64,000 nt of DNA from Trichoplax adhaerens (taxonomy: Eukaryota; Placozoa; Uniplacotomia; Trichoplacea; Trichoplacidae). Made by a program: the position numbers and the translations under genes. Position 1 is the stretch's first letter, and each line of letters begins with the position of its first letter. The DNA is taken from assembly GCF_000150275.1 (NCBI RefSeq), contig NW_002060944.1:1021072-1085071 (forward strand), given 5' to 3'. The notes under the pieces were generated by a model. It was not told where the DNA came from. It made no database searches and saw nothing but the letters and a program-made list of their open reading frames with translations. This document shows, piece by piece, positions 1 to 13,554 of this stretch.

Positions 1-3000
1 AATAGGAGTGGTCTCGTGGTAAAATAGGTAGAGAACTATTTTTGAATAGTAATATTAATAAAAATAATTTTCTTTGAGTTTGATTGCTAAAGCATATACA
101 CGTAAACATAAACTATAAGCAATTATAGTTGTACTAGATTGCATTTATCTTTGGATGAATTTTTATATTCCTTAATTGATTGTATTGCTGTTAACTTCCT
201 GCTGACTTTCATATTTCAAATAATATTCTACTTCATGATATAAAATAGTTTTATGATCAATCATTGTTTGAACTGTGGGATACGCGTATGCTGATATTAG
301 TCAATGAGCTGTTGTTATATTGGTTGGGGTGGGTTAAATAGGCAAACAATACTGCGAGACTTATTTAATTTAGCGATCACGGTAAATGTTTACCGTGCTT
401 GACGTCTAAAATTTTTTATTTATTATTAATCCTATTAATTATTTGATTATTCTTTAACAAATATACTCGATAATCATTACTGATGGTATTCTAAATGGAT
501 AAGTATCATTTAATGACGGCCTGAATTGATGATAGTAATGAAACTACTACATATTTAGCTATTTAACTCTCTAATTCTTATTTTAAGTTTTTAAGTATTG
601 CTTTAAAAACAGAACGTTGTATATGACGATAAAAAATCTCATTATCAGTTTAAGATCTTATACTGTAAATAATTTATTCTTCAACCATTTGCAAACTTAG
701 CCAATGACTACAATTACTACATTACATCAATTAACAATGATATTAATTCCTTCTGTGTCAAACTCTGCTCGGTTTACTTTCGATTGAATAAAAAAACGAT
801 CGCTTTCTTTTACATCTTTTTACTATAGGGAACTATTTATTGAAAATTCAGCTTATTTACTTTACGATTTTGAAAATATGAACGAGTGCTGAATAGTAAA
901 ATAGTTGCCTATTCGTCTTAAATTAGTACAGAGTCGGTAAAATTTCTCAATTTAAGCTGACAATGAGTACATCGATGTTGATTTAACGAATATATAAGAT
1001 TGAATATGAATACTGTAATGCAAATTTCTTGTCGGTAGTAAAGTACAGTAATTGCAATTCTGTCAGTAAAATGATGAATTACAATTAGCTAGAAATATTA
1101 GATAGGCTCATAGGATTATAGCCGGCGGGCAGGCCGAAATATTTAGCATATCTTACTCGTACGTACGTTGAAATAAGTACTTAGTAATTTTATGTCCGGT
1201 TTTGCTCGAAGGTATAAACTTATGAGAAACATCTTGCTATTATGATTGTATTCTGAGTAAGCTTAACTAAAATATCAATACGTAGTTAATAGTGTTTTGA
1301 TTACGATAGTAAGAAGACCTCTTCTTAGTTAAGCTGAATTTCGCTGATAATAATTATTAATGGAAAATGGGAACATTAATATCTATCCAGGAAAACTGGT
1401 TTACAAGCCATATGCACGTATAGTATGTAATTTGTGCTTTTAATTTTATCTATGTTATTCAAATACATACGTACATATATCCTGCATCATACATTCAATG
1501 CAATTCTATAGATAGTTCAAAAATTATTTAACGTTTACATAGGAAGCATCAGATGGAAGTTTAACGCTCTGTCGTCAACAGATTCAATATATGCAATAAG
1601 TAAACAAATATTGAATCTCTAAATATACAAATAGATTGATTACTTGGCGAATTTTAACCTTCCAATCCACGTTCATTATTAAGTTAAACCCAGAATGTAA
1701 AGCTGTAATGATTTAAAATACTAACAAAGAGAATTTTGAAGTGTTGTCCAATATTGATCTATAGTTATAGTTTACTTGATCATAATGAATCAATGACCGG
1801 AAGACTATTCAATTTTTGTTCTAGTAGCGTTGGCAAAATGTGTTTACAGTATGCTTGTTATATCTTATTATCAAAGCCACAATTGCCTTCACAGAGATGA
1901 CTTTCTGATCAGGAAATACCAGATTGTTATATAAGAAGTTGTTAATGATTTGATTTTCCTCTGGGACAGTCAACATTAAACTCAATGCTAGTATTAATGT
2001 CAAATCCTTATTTCTATACAAGTTTACGTTAAGTAGGGTTTATTAAATAGTGATAATAATACTTCGTGATGACATTATTTGTTTTTTCCTTTCCTTGCAG
2101 CTGGACAAGGTATTGTGTTGGTGCATAATGGCTTCGCTAAATTTAATTTACTGACGTCGTTGTAATAAATGATGAATTTAATGTTGAAAAATGAATGCCT
2201 TGCATATTACCTAACAATTTGTTATTGCGTTCCATTAAGGCAAAACAATCGAAGTTATGTTCTGTATTGTGTCAAATTACATGAAAATTGGTATGTGAAC
2301 AAGAATAAGTGAATGATAAAATGAAATTTTTTAACACCATTGTTTAAAATTGGCAAATGATTTGAGTCGTTAAGATTGATTGATATTGAAAAAGTTTAAG
2401 CCTACGTGTGTAGTAATCGTTTTGATTATTCCAGATTTGAAAGGATTTCATCATACAACGACGGCATTTACAACAGATGATGAGAAGAATTTCTTCATTG
2501 TAAAGGCTTGCTATTGATGCATGCATTAAATTGGAATTGATATAAAATGATTACACGATAGAGTAACCTAGTATTCGTAGCTGCCCATTTCAATATGTTC
2601 AAATTCATTGGTTGTCTACTTTCTGTCAATCAAAGAACAGACTACGTAAACATAAGTTGGATGTGTACTAAAATAATAATAACTTTCATTTACTAATAAA
2701 CAATTTACGAATTTCCTTCTTGTGGCTCGTTATTTTACTCTTTACAAGGAATTTTAATTGCTTCTTTTACAGGAAGCATTCGTCATACTTTGCTTAAAGT
2801 GATATTTAATAGCAATCATTATTGTATAGTGTAGTTATCCGTGCTTTGTACATAAAATTGAATTATAATTTATAAGTAGTGATCGAATTACTTTGGAAAA
2901 AGTGACAATTACGGATTGTAAAATAGAAACAGGCCGTATACTGTATTAGCGGTGAAATCACCCTTAACTTTCTAGAATTTATTTCTTTTAATTAGAATCA

Positions 3001-6000
3001 TTCAAAAGAGAGTGGTAATGGACAATTTCCTTTACAAATTGCCAATAATTAGAACAAGATTGATCAATTTTGAGGGAATCTACAGTATCTACGTTTCTAT
3101 ATAGTAAAACCAAACCCATTTTGATATCCTAAGCTGTGGCTAATTACGCTTTTGCTATGGCTATTAATTATCAGATGTCAATACACTTTTACCAATAATA
3201 TGCTGTAAAAAATAACGCATATATAGCAGTGCAAATTATAGACGCTGCGGCAAACTGGATAAATGGAGTGTTTATTAGCGATTTATGGTTTGTGTCTGAC
3301 ATACTACGTTGTTAATTAGCTAATTAAATTATAATAACTGCCTTAATTAACAGTACCTTTAACATTAATTTCATCATTTTTGATAGTTTTTCCACCGGTA
3401 GAACAAAGTATGACTAGTAGTGATCGAATCTTAATGATATTTAAAAAGTATTTCTGCTATTCTGCTTTGCAATTCTACCTAATATTATGCTCTATTCCCT
3501 CTCATTTACATTGTAATACATCGTGGTTTTCATCACTTAATAAGGACACATTGAATTATCTATGGATACTAATTAGGATTAGCCATTATGAATGATCACG
3601 TAGAATTTTTTGAATATCCAACTCGTTTCTTAATATGTCATAAGAAATGAATAGATCCATTTATGCTACTAAACATTTAATTTTGACCGGTAGTTATTTC
3701 TAAACGCTGTCTGTTACTTAATATAGCGGATTTTGACCTTAAAACACAATACGTATACGCTGTAGGAAGTAATAGTAGCTAATATGCTTACTAAGAAATG
3801 TATTTTATATTTAATGATAAATTATATACTGAAATAATCGTAATTTACTGGATACTAATACCTGAAATAAGTTACTATACGCGTATATTCAAGTTACTTA
3901 TCGTATTGTAAATTGAATTAAATACTGGAAAGATCATGATTTGCTGTAGGTCTAATATCAATTTGACTAGATACTGATAGCTGAGGTGAGTTGCTGTAGG
4001 CATATATTTGAACGTGGCCGTATGCGAAATCGGTCATTTTGTAAATTGATGAAAGTACAAATGTATAGCAATGCTGTAGTTTTAGTCAGAACTTATTAAG
4101 GCTAAAGCTATCGAATTTCGTCTGTTCAGCGGAGTAAATTGTATTCCTTCACATCACAAATTATATTGATGGGAGGGGGGAGGAAGGTTATTGCAAGAAT
4201 TTTAGATAATCAGCAGCAATAATATTCTCTGTTTTTGACAAAATTATTCATGTCGTAAAAGTCAAGAAAACAATGAAATAACGTAATTTTATAAAAAAAA
4301 TAAAATGAAAAGCATCTTCATAACATGAGGGGAGGGAGGAAGATTTTTAAAACAGAATTTCGACAGGTATAGCATAATCATTTAAAAGTAGATGATAATG
4401 TTGTCTATCCGATGTTGACGCTCTTTGACAATAATTTTATTTTACTAAATTGGAATAAAACTAAATCATTTTCTTTAACTATATGTAAAGGTCATCAGAC
4501 TAATGAAATTTTTATTAATTATGTTATTAAGACATCATATAGATACTTGAGTTATGACAGGATCACAATAGTTAATTGGTCTTGATATATTCAATCAATA
4601 TTGAAAGATCCGTTCCGACCACCTACTAAGGAAGCTCGGTATAATTCGTATTAAGGTTACGAATGTAATTTCCAAATTGGTCGTTATAGGCGATATTTAT
4701 TACGGTAACTTACATTAGACATACTACCAAAGAAGCTCAATGCGATCAGTATTTAGGATATGAATGGAGAGTTTTACCTTTGGTTCCCTCGATCGGTATA
4801 CATCCATGAAAAATTTTACTCGAATGGATCAGTGGCATAGATGTATACAGAGACCAGTTACCAATACATTAATGTACTGATAGGCTAGCATACAATTCGA
4901 ATAAATAATAAAATTAATAAGAAGTACATAAAAGTCATGAATAGACGAAAATTCTTTTGCAAGAAAATTGGATTATCCTTAATCACATAACTTTATAAAG
5001 TGATAAAAAAGGCGTTAGTTCTAAATTACAGTACAGTACCATAGAAATAAACCAACACTTCTTAGTAATTATTGAGAGTTGTTTATTCATGACAACATTT
5101 TCTCTAATTAATTTATTTGCTCGTAACTAAGTTCAGTCTGATAGAATAACAGGAGTTGAATGAATGCACTGAAAGGCAGTGCGATACTGCGGTATCATCA
5201 AGCAGTAAAAAACAAATCAGCCATAATTATCGTTCATGTCAATATGCAAATTGCAATAATAAGGAATGAACATTGTACAGGTATTCAACTGGAAATAATC
5301 GTCATGTTATGTAGGCTAATTGATAGATCTATACATAAGTTGTTATCCAATTTGGGTCGAGTTACTAGCAGTAAATCGCCAATCTAATTATGTTATTATT
5401 TGATTTAGATTGTCACTCTCTGGAATACAGTCTAGTTGTAATATAATTGGGCTTGCATGCAATCATTGGAAAGCCTAATCAAAAGATAGGAGGCTTTCTT
5501 CATTTTATTTACTATTAATCAATTTAATGATGACTTTCATACATGCGCAAGTGGTATTTGCGAAATCAGTTGTTAGTGTTGGATGGCATCCTGACTGTAG
5601 TCTGTAAAAGCGTTTTGGCAATTTTTACAGGAATATTGACTTCAATTGATTGCCAATTTTTTTTCACGTCAGGCTTGAAGTAAAAGAAGTTGATAGTTCT
5701 TCTCTATGACCTATTTAGCTTGGCGATATTGCATACTGGCACTCTTGTATTCAATCGTGTCATCTGCAATCGGCGATCATACTGAGCTTTAGTGTTGGAG
5801 CATAGGTAACTAATAATTGGCCCCGAATTATCTAATTTAAGATGATTTTCAGGTCGTTTGATTTTTCTTTGGACTACAGAAAGTAGCGCATATACACTTC
5901 GCTATTTCTGAGCCGATAGTATATTGCAATAGCAATCAATAGCCATATATTTATCTACATAAGCATATCAGATAGTATATTGCAATAGCAATCAATAGCC

Positions 6001-6843
6001 ATGCATTTATTTACATCAGCATACTATATATTACAGTATATGAAGACAGGAGAGTATTGTCAAAACTACAGTAGAATAGTAGTAATATTTGAAGAAACTG
6101 ACTGGGACTAAGAAAAAGATTAACATCGTGAGAGCAGAGCAAGAAGTGCAATAAAGTAGCAAACTTATGAGAGAAGAATTACTCTTATTACGAGATTGAA
6201 GAAATTTCGATGTTCAATGCTAAGAAACATTTGATATCTTACATTCTAGTTCTTTCATTATAACTATTTTATTCCTCTACTTTCTTATACTGTACTTAAG
6301 CGTATGTTACAGTTGTTATAAATTCAACTCACAACCTGTCTTTACCTACTGCATTCAGATTATTGAGGTCTTTACGTTGTCTAGACTCATCTATGTACCA
6401 GACTTAAAATTGTATACTGGCTGGCTCTGTTTATGCATGAAGGTCTAAGACTGGGTAAACCTACATTGAGAATTGTAATATATTCTAGAGACTTAGCTTA
6501 AATGCTACGTTTTTCATAGCACAGGTATTTACATCAATATGCGTATACCAGTTTACAAAGTGTAGAGCAGAGTGTGTTGTAAAATAAAGCATTTTGTCCG
6601 TAAAAACTACAAAATGACTTAATGCATATAAAAATTCGTAAGAGAAATAATTTAAAAATATACCATTGGAGAGGCTAGAAAGAATGCTAGCTGAAAGTAT
6701 AATTTTAATTAAGTAAACTACTCTAGTTTTAGAGAAACGAAGGTGCAAATATCGTGCATTACAGTCCTGTAGCGAGGTAGCAGTAATTTTCTAGTTAGCC
6801 TGCAGACTGGAAATAGCTTTGTCTACAGCTGCCACGACCTGTA
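1..6843. other. Non-coding AT-rich region, no gene recognised
   Basis: No reading frame in this stretch shows a protein family I recognise, and the short frames present (about 60-90 codons) are what AT-rich sequence gives by chance. It holds a 56-bp tandem duplication at about 5915-6026 (gatagtatattgcaatagca occurs at 5915 and 5971), a copy of a dispersed element at 4008-4048, and isolated GTAC-type palindromes, for example near 5030. Distal exons or regulatory DNA of a gene outside the window cannot be excluded. Confidence 0.5.
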
Positions 6844-7015
6844 AGTTGTGACTAGGGACTACTCAACTCAAAAATGTTCTCCTATATTAAAAATATATGG
6901 GACTTGTTAATACTGTAGATTCGTTGCCAGTCCCGTATATTTTTAGTATAAGAGAAAATTTTTGAGTTACGGCTTTGAGAGGAGAATTTTTAGTTACGTA
7001 GTCCCTAGTTGTGAC
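6844..7015. mobile_element. Foldback (inverted-repeat) element, MITE-like
   Basis: Two arms of about 60 and 85 bp are imperfect reverse complements around a spacer of about 25 bp. The outer ends are perfect over 11 bp: ctagggactac at 6851-6861 and gtagtccctag at 6998-7008. Inner parts also pair: cctatattaaaaatatatgg before the centre against the gtcccgtatatttttagtat run after it. There is no coding capacity. A non-autonomous foldback or MITE remnant fits; a structural hairpin of other origin is the alternative. Confidence 0.6.
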
Positions 7016-7435
7016 ACAAGGAGATCATATAAACTGAGTATACTCTACTGTACCTTGGTTGATCGAGTAAAACTACCTTGTAACCTAATATTAAGTAGGA
7101 TTACTCTTTAAATATGAAATTCTGTGCTGATATAATCGTTCCATCTCTACTTTTTATCCTACAGATAATTCTATGATCAATGTGTATACTATTCTACTGT
7201 ATTATCGGCATTTTAGCTCAATTGACGTAGTGAACCATTGGCGCGTCTGCCTAACATGAAATTGAGAAGGAAAGATCGAAATAATAAATTAGCAGTTTTA
7301 GCACAGCTCCAGCACAGCAAGATGTGCTATGAAATGCCAATTCGTCAGATTTGTCGTTCCGAGTCGGATCAGTTTTTAGAGAAGAAATATTTTTTAATCG
7401 GATTTCGGAGTGAGACATAGCATTTTGATGGACCT

Positions 7436-8635
7436 TTTACTGTACAGTGTGCAGTAAGAATGAATCACAAAATGAAAGAAATGTAGTGGTGCTGATGAAG
7501 AATACAGTAAGAATGAATCACAAATTCAAAGAAAGTGCATTTTGCTTTCATTATCCAGTATCTCTATGGCGCTGATGGAGAACACAGTAAGAATGAATGA
7601 CAAAATGGAAGAAACTACATTTGCTTTCATTATCCAGTATCTCTAAGGTGACGATGAAGAACACAGTAAGAATGAAACTACGATTTGCTTTGCTATGGTG
7701 CTGATGAAGAACACAGTAAGAATGAATGACAAAATGAAACTGCATTTTGCTTTTTTATGGTGCTGACGAAGAATACAGTAAGAATGAATGACAAAATGAA
7801 ACTATATTTTGCTTTTCTACAGTGCTGATGAAGAACACAGCAAGAATAAATGACAAAGTGGAAGAAACTATATTTTGCTTTCATTATCCAGTATTTCTAT
7901 GGTACTGATGAAGAACCCAGTAAGAATGAATGACAAAATGGAAGAAAGTACATTTTGCTTTTCGATGGTACTGATGAAGGACACGGTAAGAATGAATGAC
8001 AAAATGGAAGAAAGTACATTTTGCTTTCATTATCCTATATCTCTATGGTGGCGATGAAGAACACAGTAAGAATGAAACTAAATTTTGCTTTGCTATGGTG
8101 CTGATGAAGAACACAGTAAAAATGAATGACAAAATGAAACTGTATCTTGCTTTGCTACGGTGCTGACGAAGAACACAGTAAGAATAAACGACAAAATGAA
8201 ACAACATTTTGCTTAGCTACGGTGCTGATGAAGAACACAGTAAGAATGAACGACAAAATGAAACAACATTTTGCTTTGCTATGGTGCTGATGAAGAACAC
8301 AGTAAGAATGAACGACAAAATGAAACAACATTTTGCTTTGCTATGGTGCTGACGAAGAACACAGTAAAAATGAATGACAAAATGAAACTGTATCTTGCTT
8401 TGCTACGGTGCTGACGAAGAACACAGTAAGAATAAACGACAAAATGAAACAACATTTTGCTTTGCTACGGTGCTGACGAAGAACACAGTAAGAATGAATG
8501 ACAAAATGAAACAACATTTTGCTTTGCTATGGTACTGACGAAGAACACAGAAAGAATGAATGACAAAATGGAAGAAAACTCCATTTTGCTTTCATTATTC
8601 CGTATCTCCATGGTGCTGATGAAGAAGATGACTGG
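7436..8635. repeat. 62-bp minisatellite array
   Basis: Tandem units carry gaagaacacagtaagaatga followed by acaaaatg, a short variable part and ttttgctttgct. Well-preserved units between about 8100 and 8530 repeat exactly every 62 bp (atggtgctga at 8281 and 8343). Earlier units are longer because some carry an extra gaagaaa / cattatccagtatctc segment. A 62-bp period is not a multiple of three, so the 60-65-codon frames on both strands are by-products. The array lies just 5' of ASPSCR1. Confidence 0.85.
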
Positions 8636-8637
8636 AG

Positions 8638-8722
8638 AGTACAATACATTGTACTGCATCTACAGTATAATGTACTGTCAACACTGTACTGTATGGTGCT
8701 CGAACTGTACTGTAGACCGCTG
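8638..8722. repeat. GTAC-type palindrome cluster upstream of ASPSCR1
   Basis: A short run of attgtactg, acagtataatgtactg, actgtactgtatgg and actgtactgtag, 160-245 bp before the ASPSCR1 start codon. It is the smallest member of a family of such clusters found before several genes in the window. The function is unknown. Confidence 0.5.
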
Positions 8723-8881
8723 AGTCAATGATGACAGGCCAATCTCTAGCATTGCGATATACTGTGGGGTACTGTTTGATACACCACTTGTAGAGTGTAG
8801 CATAAGCCTTAGAGCCAATGGATTACCCTAGTCTACCCAAAGTATTTCATTGAATCAATTCATTTGGCAAGAAAGAATAAC

Positions 8882-11800
8882 ATGGCTACTAAATCAGTCG
8901 TGATCGTATTGCCTAATGCAAGAAGAAAATCCATCAAAGTCAAGACTAATACCACTATTGCTGAAGTAAGACACTCTTTGAAATAAACAAATAGACTGAA
9001 TAACACAATGAAACTTTCTTATCCTAAAACAATTATATCATTAAGTGTTTCGTCAATGTCGACGTTGTATTGATTGGACATGGTTGACATCGAAGTAATT
9101 AATATTGTGAGCAAATTGGATTAAATCGACTTGACGAATGGATAGCCACGTTAATGAAGTTTCAAAGTGTGCATGTTGTTTATTTTTCAACACAGAATCG
9201 AAAAGGGAAAACAGGAGTTTACTGCTATATAGCCATGATTAGCATGTTTCCATTAACTTGACAATAGATAATGATATCATTCTCTAACGTTAATCATGCT
9301 CACGCATGTTGACTACCACATTAAAATGGACCCTTGTCTATCCATTCTCATCATTGATTTTGTATTTATGGGTAACAGATTGTCGACAACATTTGCCTTA
9401 AAGAAAAGCTAAATTCATCATTCTACTCACTAAGGTAACTTGTTGTTCTGAATAAATGACTTTCTATCTGTGTGCACTGAGCTGTTAAATAGTAGAATAG
9501 TGATTGCTAAATGGAAGAGATGTTGCGCGCTAGTAGAATACCTCCTCTCGCAATAAACGCCAGATTGTTAGTGTATCCAAATCTTTTTCTACAAACATAC
9601 TTAGATTGCGTATATAGTAGTTATTCCCCTCAATGGAATTTTATCAGTTATTGTCCTTTTTCTGTATTTTTTGTGCTAAAAATGTTGACGATGATCATGA
9701 CTTTCTTACCTATTGGACAGATATCAAAGGAAACTTTTGCAAGAATCCATTACTTTTCTACACGCTAATCTACCTAATAATGTCTCACTTGAATTAATTA
9801 AGCTGGATAAGCCTAAAACTGGTAAATAAGTCAATACTGGTACCACTTTCAATGCATTCTATAGTACAGTACTACAGTACATTGCTACCTGTATGTCAAT
9901 TCCATGTGTTAAAATAGAACAACAAAAGTTAAATAATTCTATACCATTCAATGGAAAACAACAAGCATGAATCAAAATATTAAATGATGACCTGCTTCGG
10001 TAGTAGTACGAAATGGTGATAAGTTCTCTTATCTAGATGATACCACTGCTACTAACCTTTGAATGGCACAATATATGCATGCATACCAATTGGCTCGGTT
10101 AATCATAGCTATTGACTAACATGCTAATATACTCTTAGATAACGAAATTACGGTTGCCTTGCAAGTTGGTGATGGATCGAGGCTACAACATTCCTTTCCA
10201 GCTTCAACATCATTGTGGGATATTATACAGCACTGGGAGAATCAGTATTCCAGGTATTCTTGCCCACTGCATATTGCTGCTAAAGTATTACTACAAATAG
10301 CTTCAAATCTTACTGATTTTTTACAGAAATTCAAGTCTTAAAAGTAATTGATTGACTATGACCTATTTTTTAGAAAGAATTTGCCCTCACTACTTACAAC
10401 AGAAGCAAACAAAGTTATCTCGTGTGTTTACATGCACCAACAGGTGAACTCAGATTCTAATTGTTTCTAGTACAGATTTTTGTTTTCAATTTGGTAATCA
10501 TTTCGCTGTACATTTATCTTTAGATCTCTGGTCGAAATGCCTTACAACGAACATTTTTGAGATCGTTGGGCTTGGATAGCGGAAGAGCAATTATCAGGTA
10601 TTGCCGGATGAAACTACTTATTTTGACCTTCATGAACGATTTTAAAGCAAATTTCTCCATCTTACTTTAGATTACATTATCGAGATGGTCAGGACGAAGA
10701 TAACCGTGAGCTTAATTCTGAAGTGGAAAGGACCTTTAATGTGACTAATACCGTTTCTGTGCCATCTGAACCAAGTGCAGAGGAGGAGGGAACAACCATA
10801 GAAACAAGTCAGATCAATGTAGAAGAGAGATTCACGAAAGTTCCTTCAAATCTGCCAGCTGCAAATATTGAAGCTTCAGGTAGTAAAATTTAAATTAGCA
10901 TTTGTAATTATTTTAAACTAATTGAACTAAGCGAAATCTTAATTGTACTACCAAGGTTCAAGAATAACGCTGTCTCATCAGGCCGATGATCATCAACTTT
11001 CGGAAATAACTCCTCAAGAATTCACTTCTAATGTAGTTGAAAGCGATACTAATTCAGGCGCTTCTCATGCACCCGACATTCCATTACCGATGGAAACTGT
11101 GCCAGCTCCGATCGAATCAAAAGAGAACTCTCAATCAGACATTGGGGAGCCTGTAAATGATAATCCTATCAAAGTATAGTCTTGTAGTTGAAACTTGGTT
11201 TTACAGCAATAAATCATTTGTTTAGATATCTATCTGTATGTAATGCTAGCATGTAGAGTTTCGATCTAGCGGCTTATAAATTTGCAATAGTAGAATCTTT
11301 CTATGTTTGACTACAGTCATTACATAAATAGATGAATTAACAGTTTTTTACTCAGACTATTGCACAGCCGATTATTAATCTCTTTCAGGATTTTTAAATG
11401 GCATTTTTATTATTTTATAACCTATTTAGAAGAAATGGGTGACCGAAGGCAAGCCTGGTATGAGATTCTATATTTCTAGATCTATGCCACTTGATATAAT
11501 TACAGCAATAGTGAAAGCTGATTAATTTAATATTGCGTTTCAATGTGGAAGTCATTTACGTTATTAATTTTAGACATTGATACCTTATTCTCACAGATGA
11601 AGACGTAAAACGCCGAAAGATCGATGATGATAACATACTTGGAAAAGATGGCAACTCTGGAGACATGAACAAAGTAAGTTTCGTCGTTGTATTAGGAGTG
11701 AAGGTAAATCTGTTGGAAAGAGCAACTTTTTTATGAGTATGATCTTATTTTTCGAACTCTAGGACGTAGACCTTTGTCCAGTGGTTTACCACCTAGATGA

Positions 11801-13554
11801 CATTGAAGGTTTTGAAATCGATTCTGGTTAGTGTAGATATTTTGCTGATATCAAAAAATTATAGTAAATGTTTGGTTAAGAAGTTACGAACGTGTTATTA
11901 TCATAGCTCTGTAAAATTTTGACATTGTACTGCAACCGAACATACAATAGATTGGCTTATTAATTTACCAACACATAATTAACTTATGAATTCAGAGGTA
12001 TATTCTGACGATTTCTATGATGTTTCCGTTGATGACATTAAACAAATGCTTCAAGGATTACATTATACCAAGTATGTGGATATTTAAAATTTAAGAATAC
12101 TCTTTACTTGTAACGTGACTTGTATGTAAATATGGGACAAAGCCTGATATATTTTATAAATGTAAATTAAGTTTTAACTAAGTTATGCAATCTTGGTACA
12201 CTCAAATATTACCTCAGATCTCATTACTCGAACAAAGATCAGCAGATTCTTATGACTAAGGATTTACGAGATAAAAGAGCTTTGGAAAGTGCTCAAATTT
12301 ACGATAAGGTATAAGTGGATACCAGTTAATAGCATAATAAATTTTGAAGATATTTCAACTGTACTATTTCGATTCGTAATGACACTTTGACTTCAAACAC
12401 TTTCGTCATGACAGATATTTATATGATTTCAGGCAGCAATTCGTTTCTACTTTCCAGATAAGTTTGTGATACAGGCGTTTTTTAAAGTTTCTGCAAAATG
12501 TAAGTTTAATTATTGCATTAGTGGATCAGGAAAGATAGTCTGAGAAACTATACATGAACGTTATACAAGATTATATAGTATACTTGACAATATGCTAAGA
12601 TAATTATAACCAGTTTTATACATTTTAACCTTTAATGAATGTGTTATATTTAAATATTTCAAGTGGAATATGTGTTGCGTACTCATTCGCTTGATACTTT
12701 ATCGGATCTAGTAACTGAAGTTGAAAAATTTGTAAAATCAACACTGAATGATGTAAACATGCCGTTCTATTTATGTAAGTTCGTTGTTATACCAAATTAA
12801 TATTTGCTTAAATGAAGTAAGGCAACTGTGAGGGCAATCTTACAGGTGTTACAACGCTTCTGTATTGTCATTGGATTTTATAGTATCTGGGAATTAAATA
12901 TACTTTTATCATAAATTTAGATACTGCACCACCAAAAAGGATTTTAAATAAAAAGGATATGAGATTATATCAGGTAAAGCTATATCACTTTCGATTATCA
13001 GCGCCCAATGCAATGAAATGTTATAGTAACCAAAAATATTTAGGCTGGGCTGGTTCCTAAGGCTATCATTCATGTTGGATGTGATACGAAGCTAGGTAAA
13101 TGAGCTATGCTTTAAACTTTAAATTCTGTGTTGCCTAAATATTTGACTCATTAAATTGTAGATAGTTATTTAGCCCCGCAGTACCTTGATATGCGCGTAA
13201 ATCCAAACTCTCCTGGTCTGTTAAGAGATGTGGACATTAGGTTGTTGATATAGTTGGATGATGCTGTTATATATTGTCTACAACATTAACTGTTCTGTTT
13301 TCTTCCTTTTTTGTATTCCTTTTGGACTTGCTCTGAAATATCGTTATTTATTTTATTCCTATTACTAAAGCAGAAAAACTCAAGCAAGTGATAGTGGATT
13401 AGATGCAGCATCTAGTAAAATTAGTGAAAAATCTAGAGCAGATAATATCAAGAAAGGAGTAGAAACTAACGAAAAACAACAACAAACACGAAATAAAGAT
13501 AACAAAGATAGAAAGGTTCCAAGATGGTTCCAAATTGGTAAAAACAGTTATTAA
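8882..13554 (+). CDS. ASPSCR1: ASPSCR1/TUG, UBX-domain GLUT4-tether homologue
   Basis: Nineteen exons join in phase: 8882-8965, 9379-9434, 9721-9821, 10139-10253, 10374-10443, 10524-10597, 10671-10879, 10956-11173, 11430-11457, 11597-11673, 11763-11826, 11996-12071, 12218-12308, 12433-12499, 12664-12774, 12921-12973, 13044-13095, 13162-13240, 13371-13554. They give about 602 residues (human protein 553). The N-terminus is a ubiquitin-like fold (VVIVLPNARRKSIKV, then ANLPNNVSLEL), followed by a second one (VALQVGDGSRLQHSF, LRSLGLDSGRAIIR), an acidic low-complexity linker, and a UBX region (AAIRFYFPDKFVIQAFF, APPKRILNK, LVPKAIIHVG). It ends KVPRWFQIG, like the family's KVPKWLKL. TUG proteins bind p97/VCP and retain GLUT4 vesicles in vertebrates; the ancestral role is less clear. 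Exon 9 (28 nt) and the 3' donor at 13240 are the weakest joins. A polyA signal aataaa lies at 13688. Confidence 0.93.

Noticed and set aside
6485-6748. 87-codon hydrophobic minus-strand frame
   Set aside because: No similarity recognised and typical of chance frames in AT-rich DNA.
7436-8635. Possible CRISPR array
   Set aside because: Units are directly adjacent minisatellite copies without unique spacers, in a eukaryotic context.
7551-8723. Short frames in the 62-bp minisatellite
   Set aside because: The period is not a multiple of three and frames occur on both strands.
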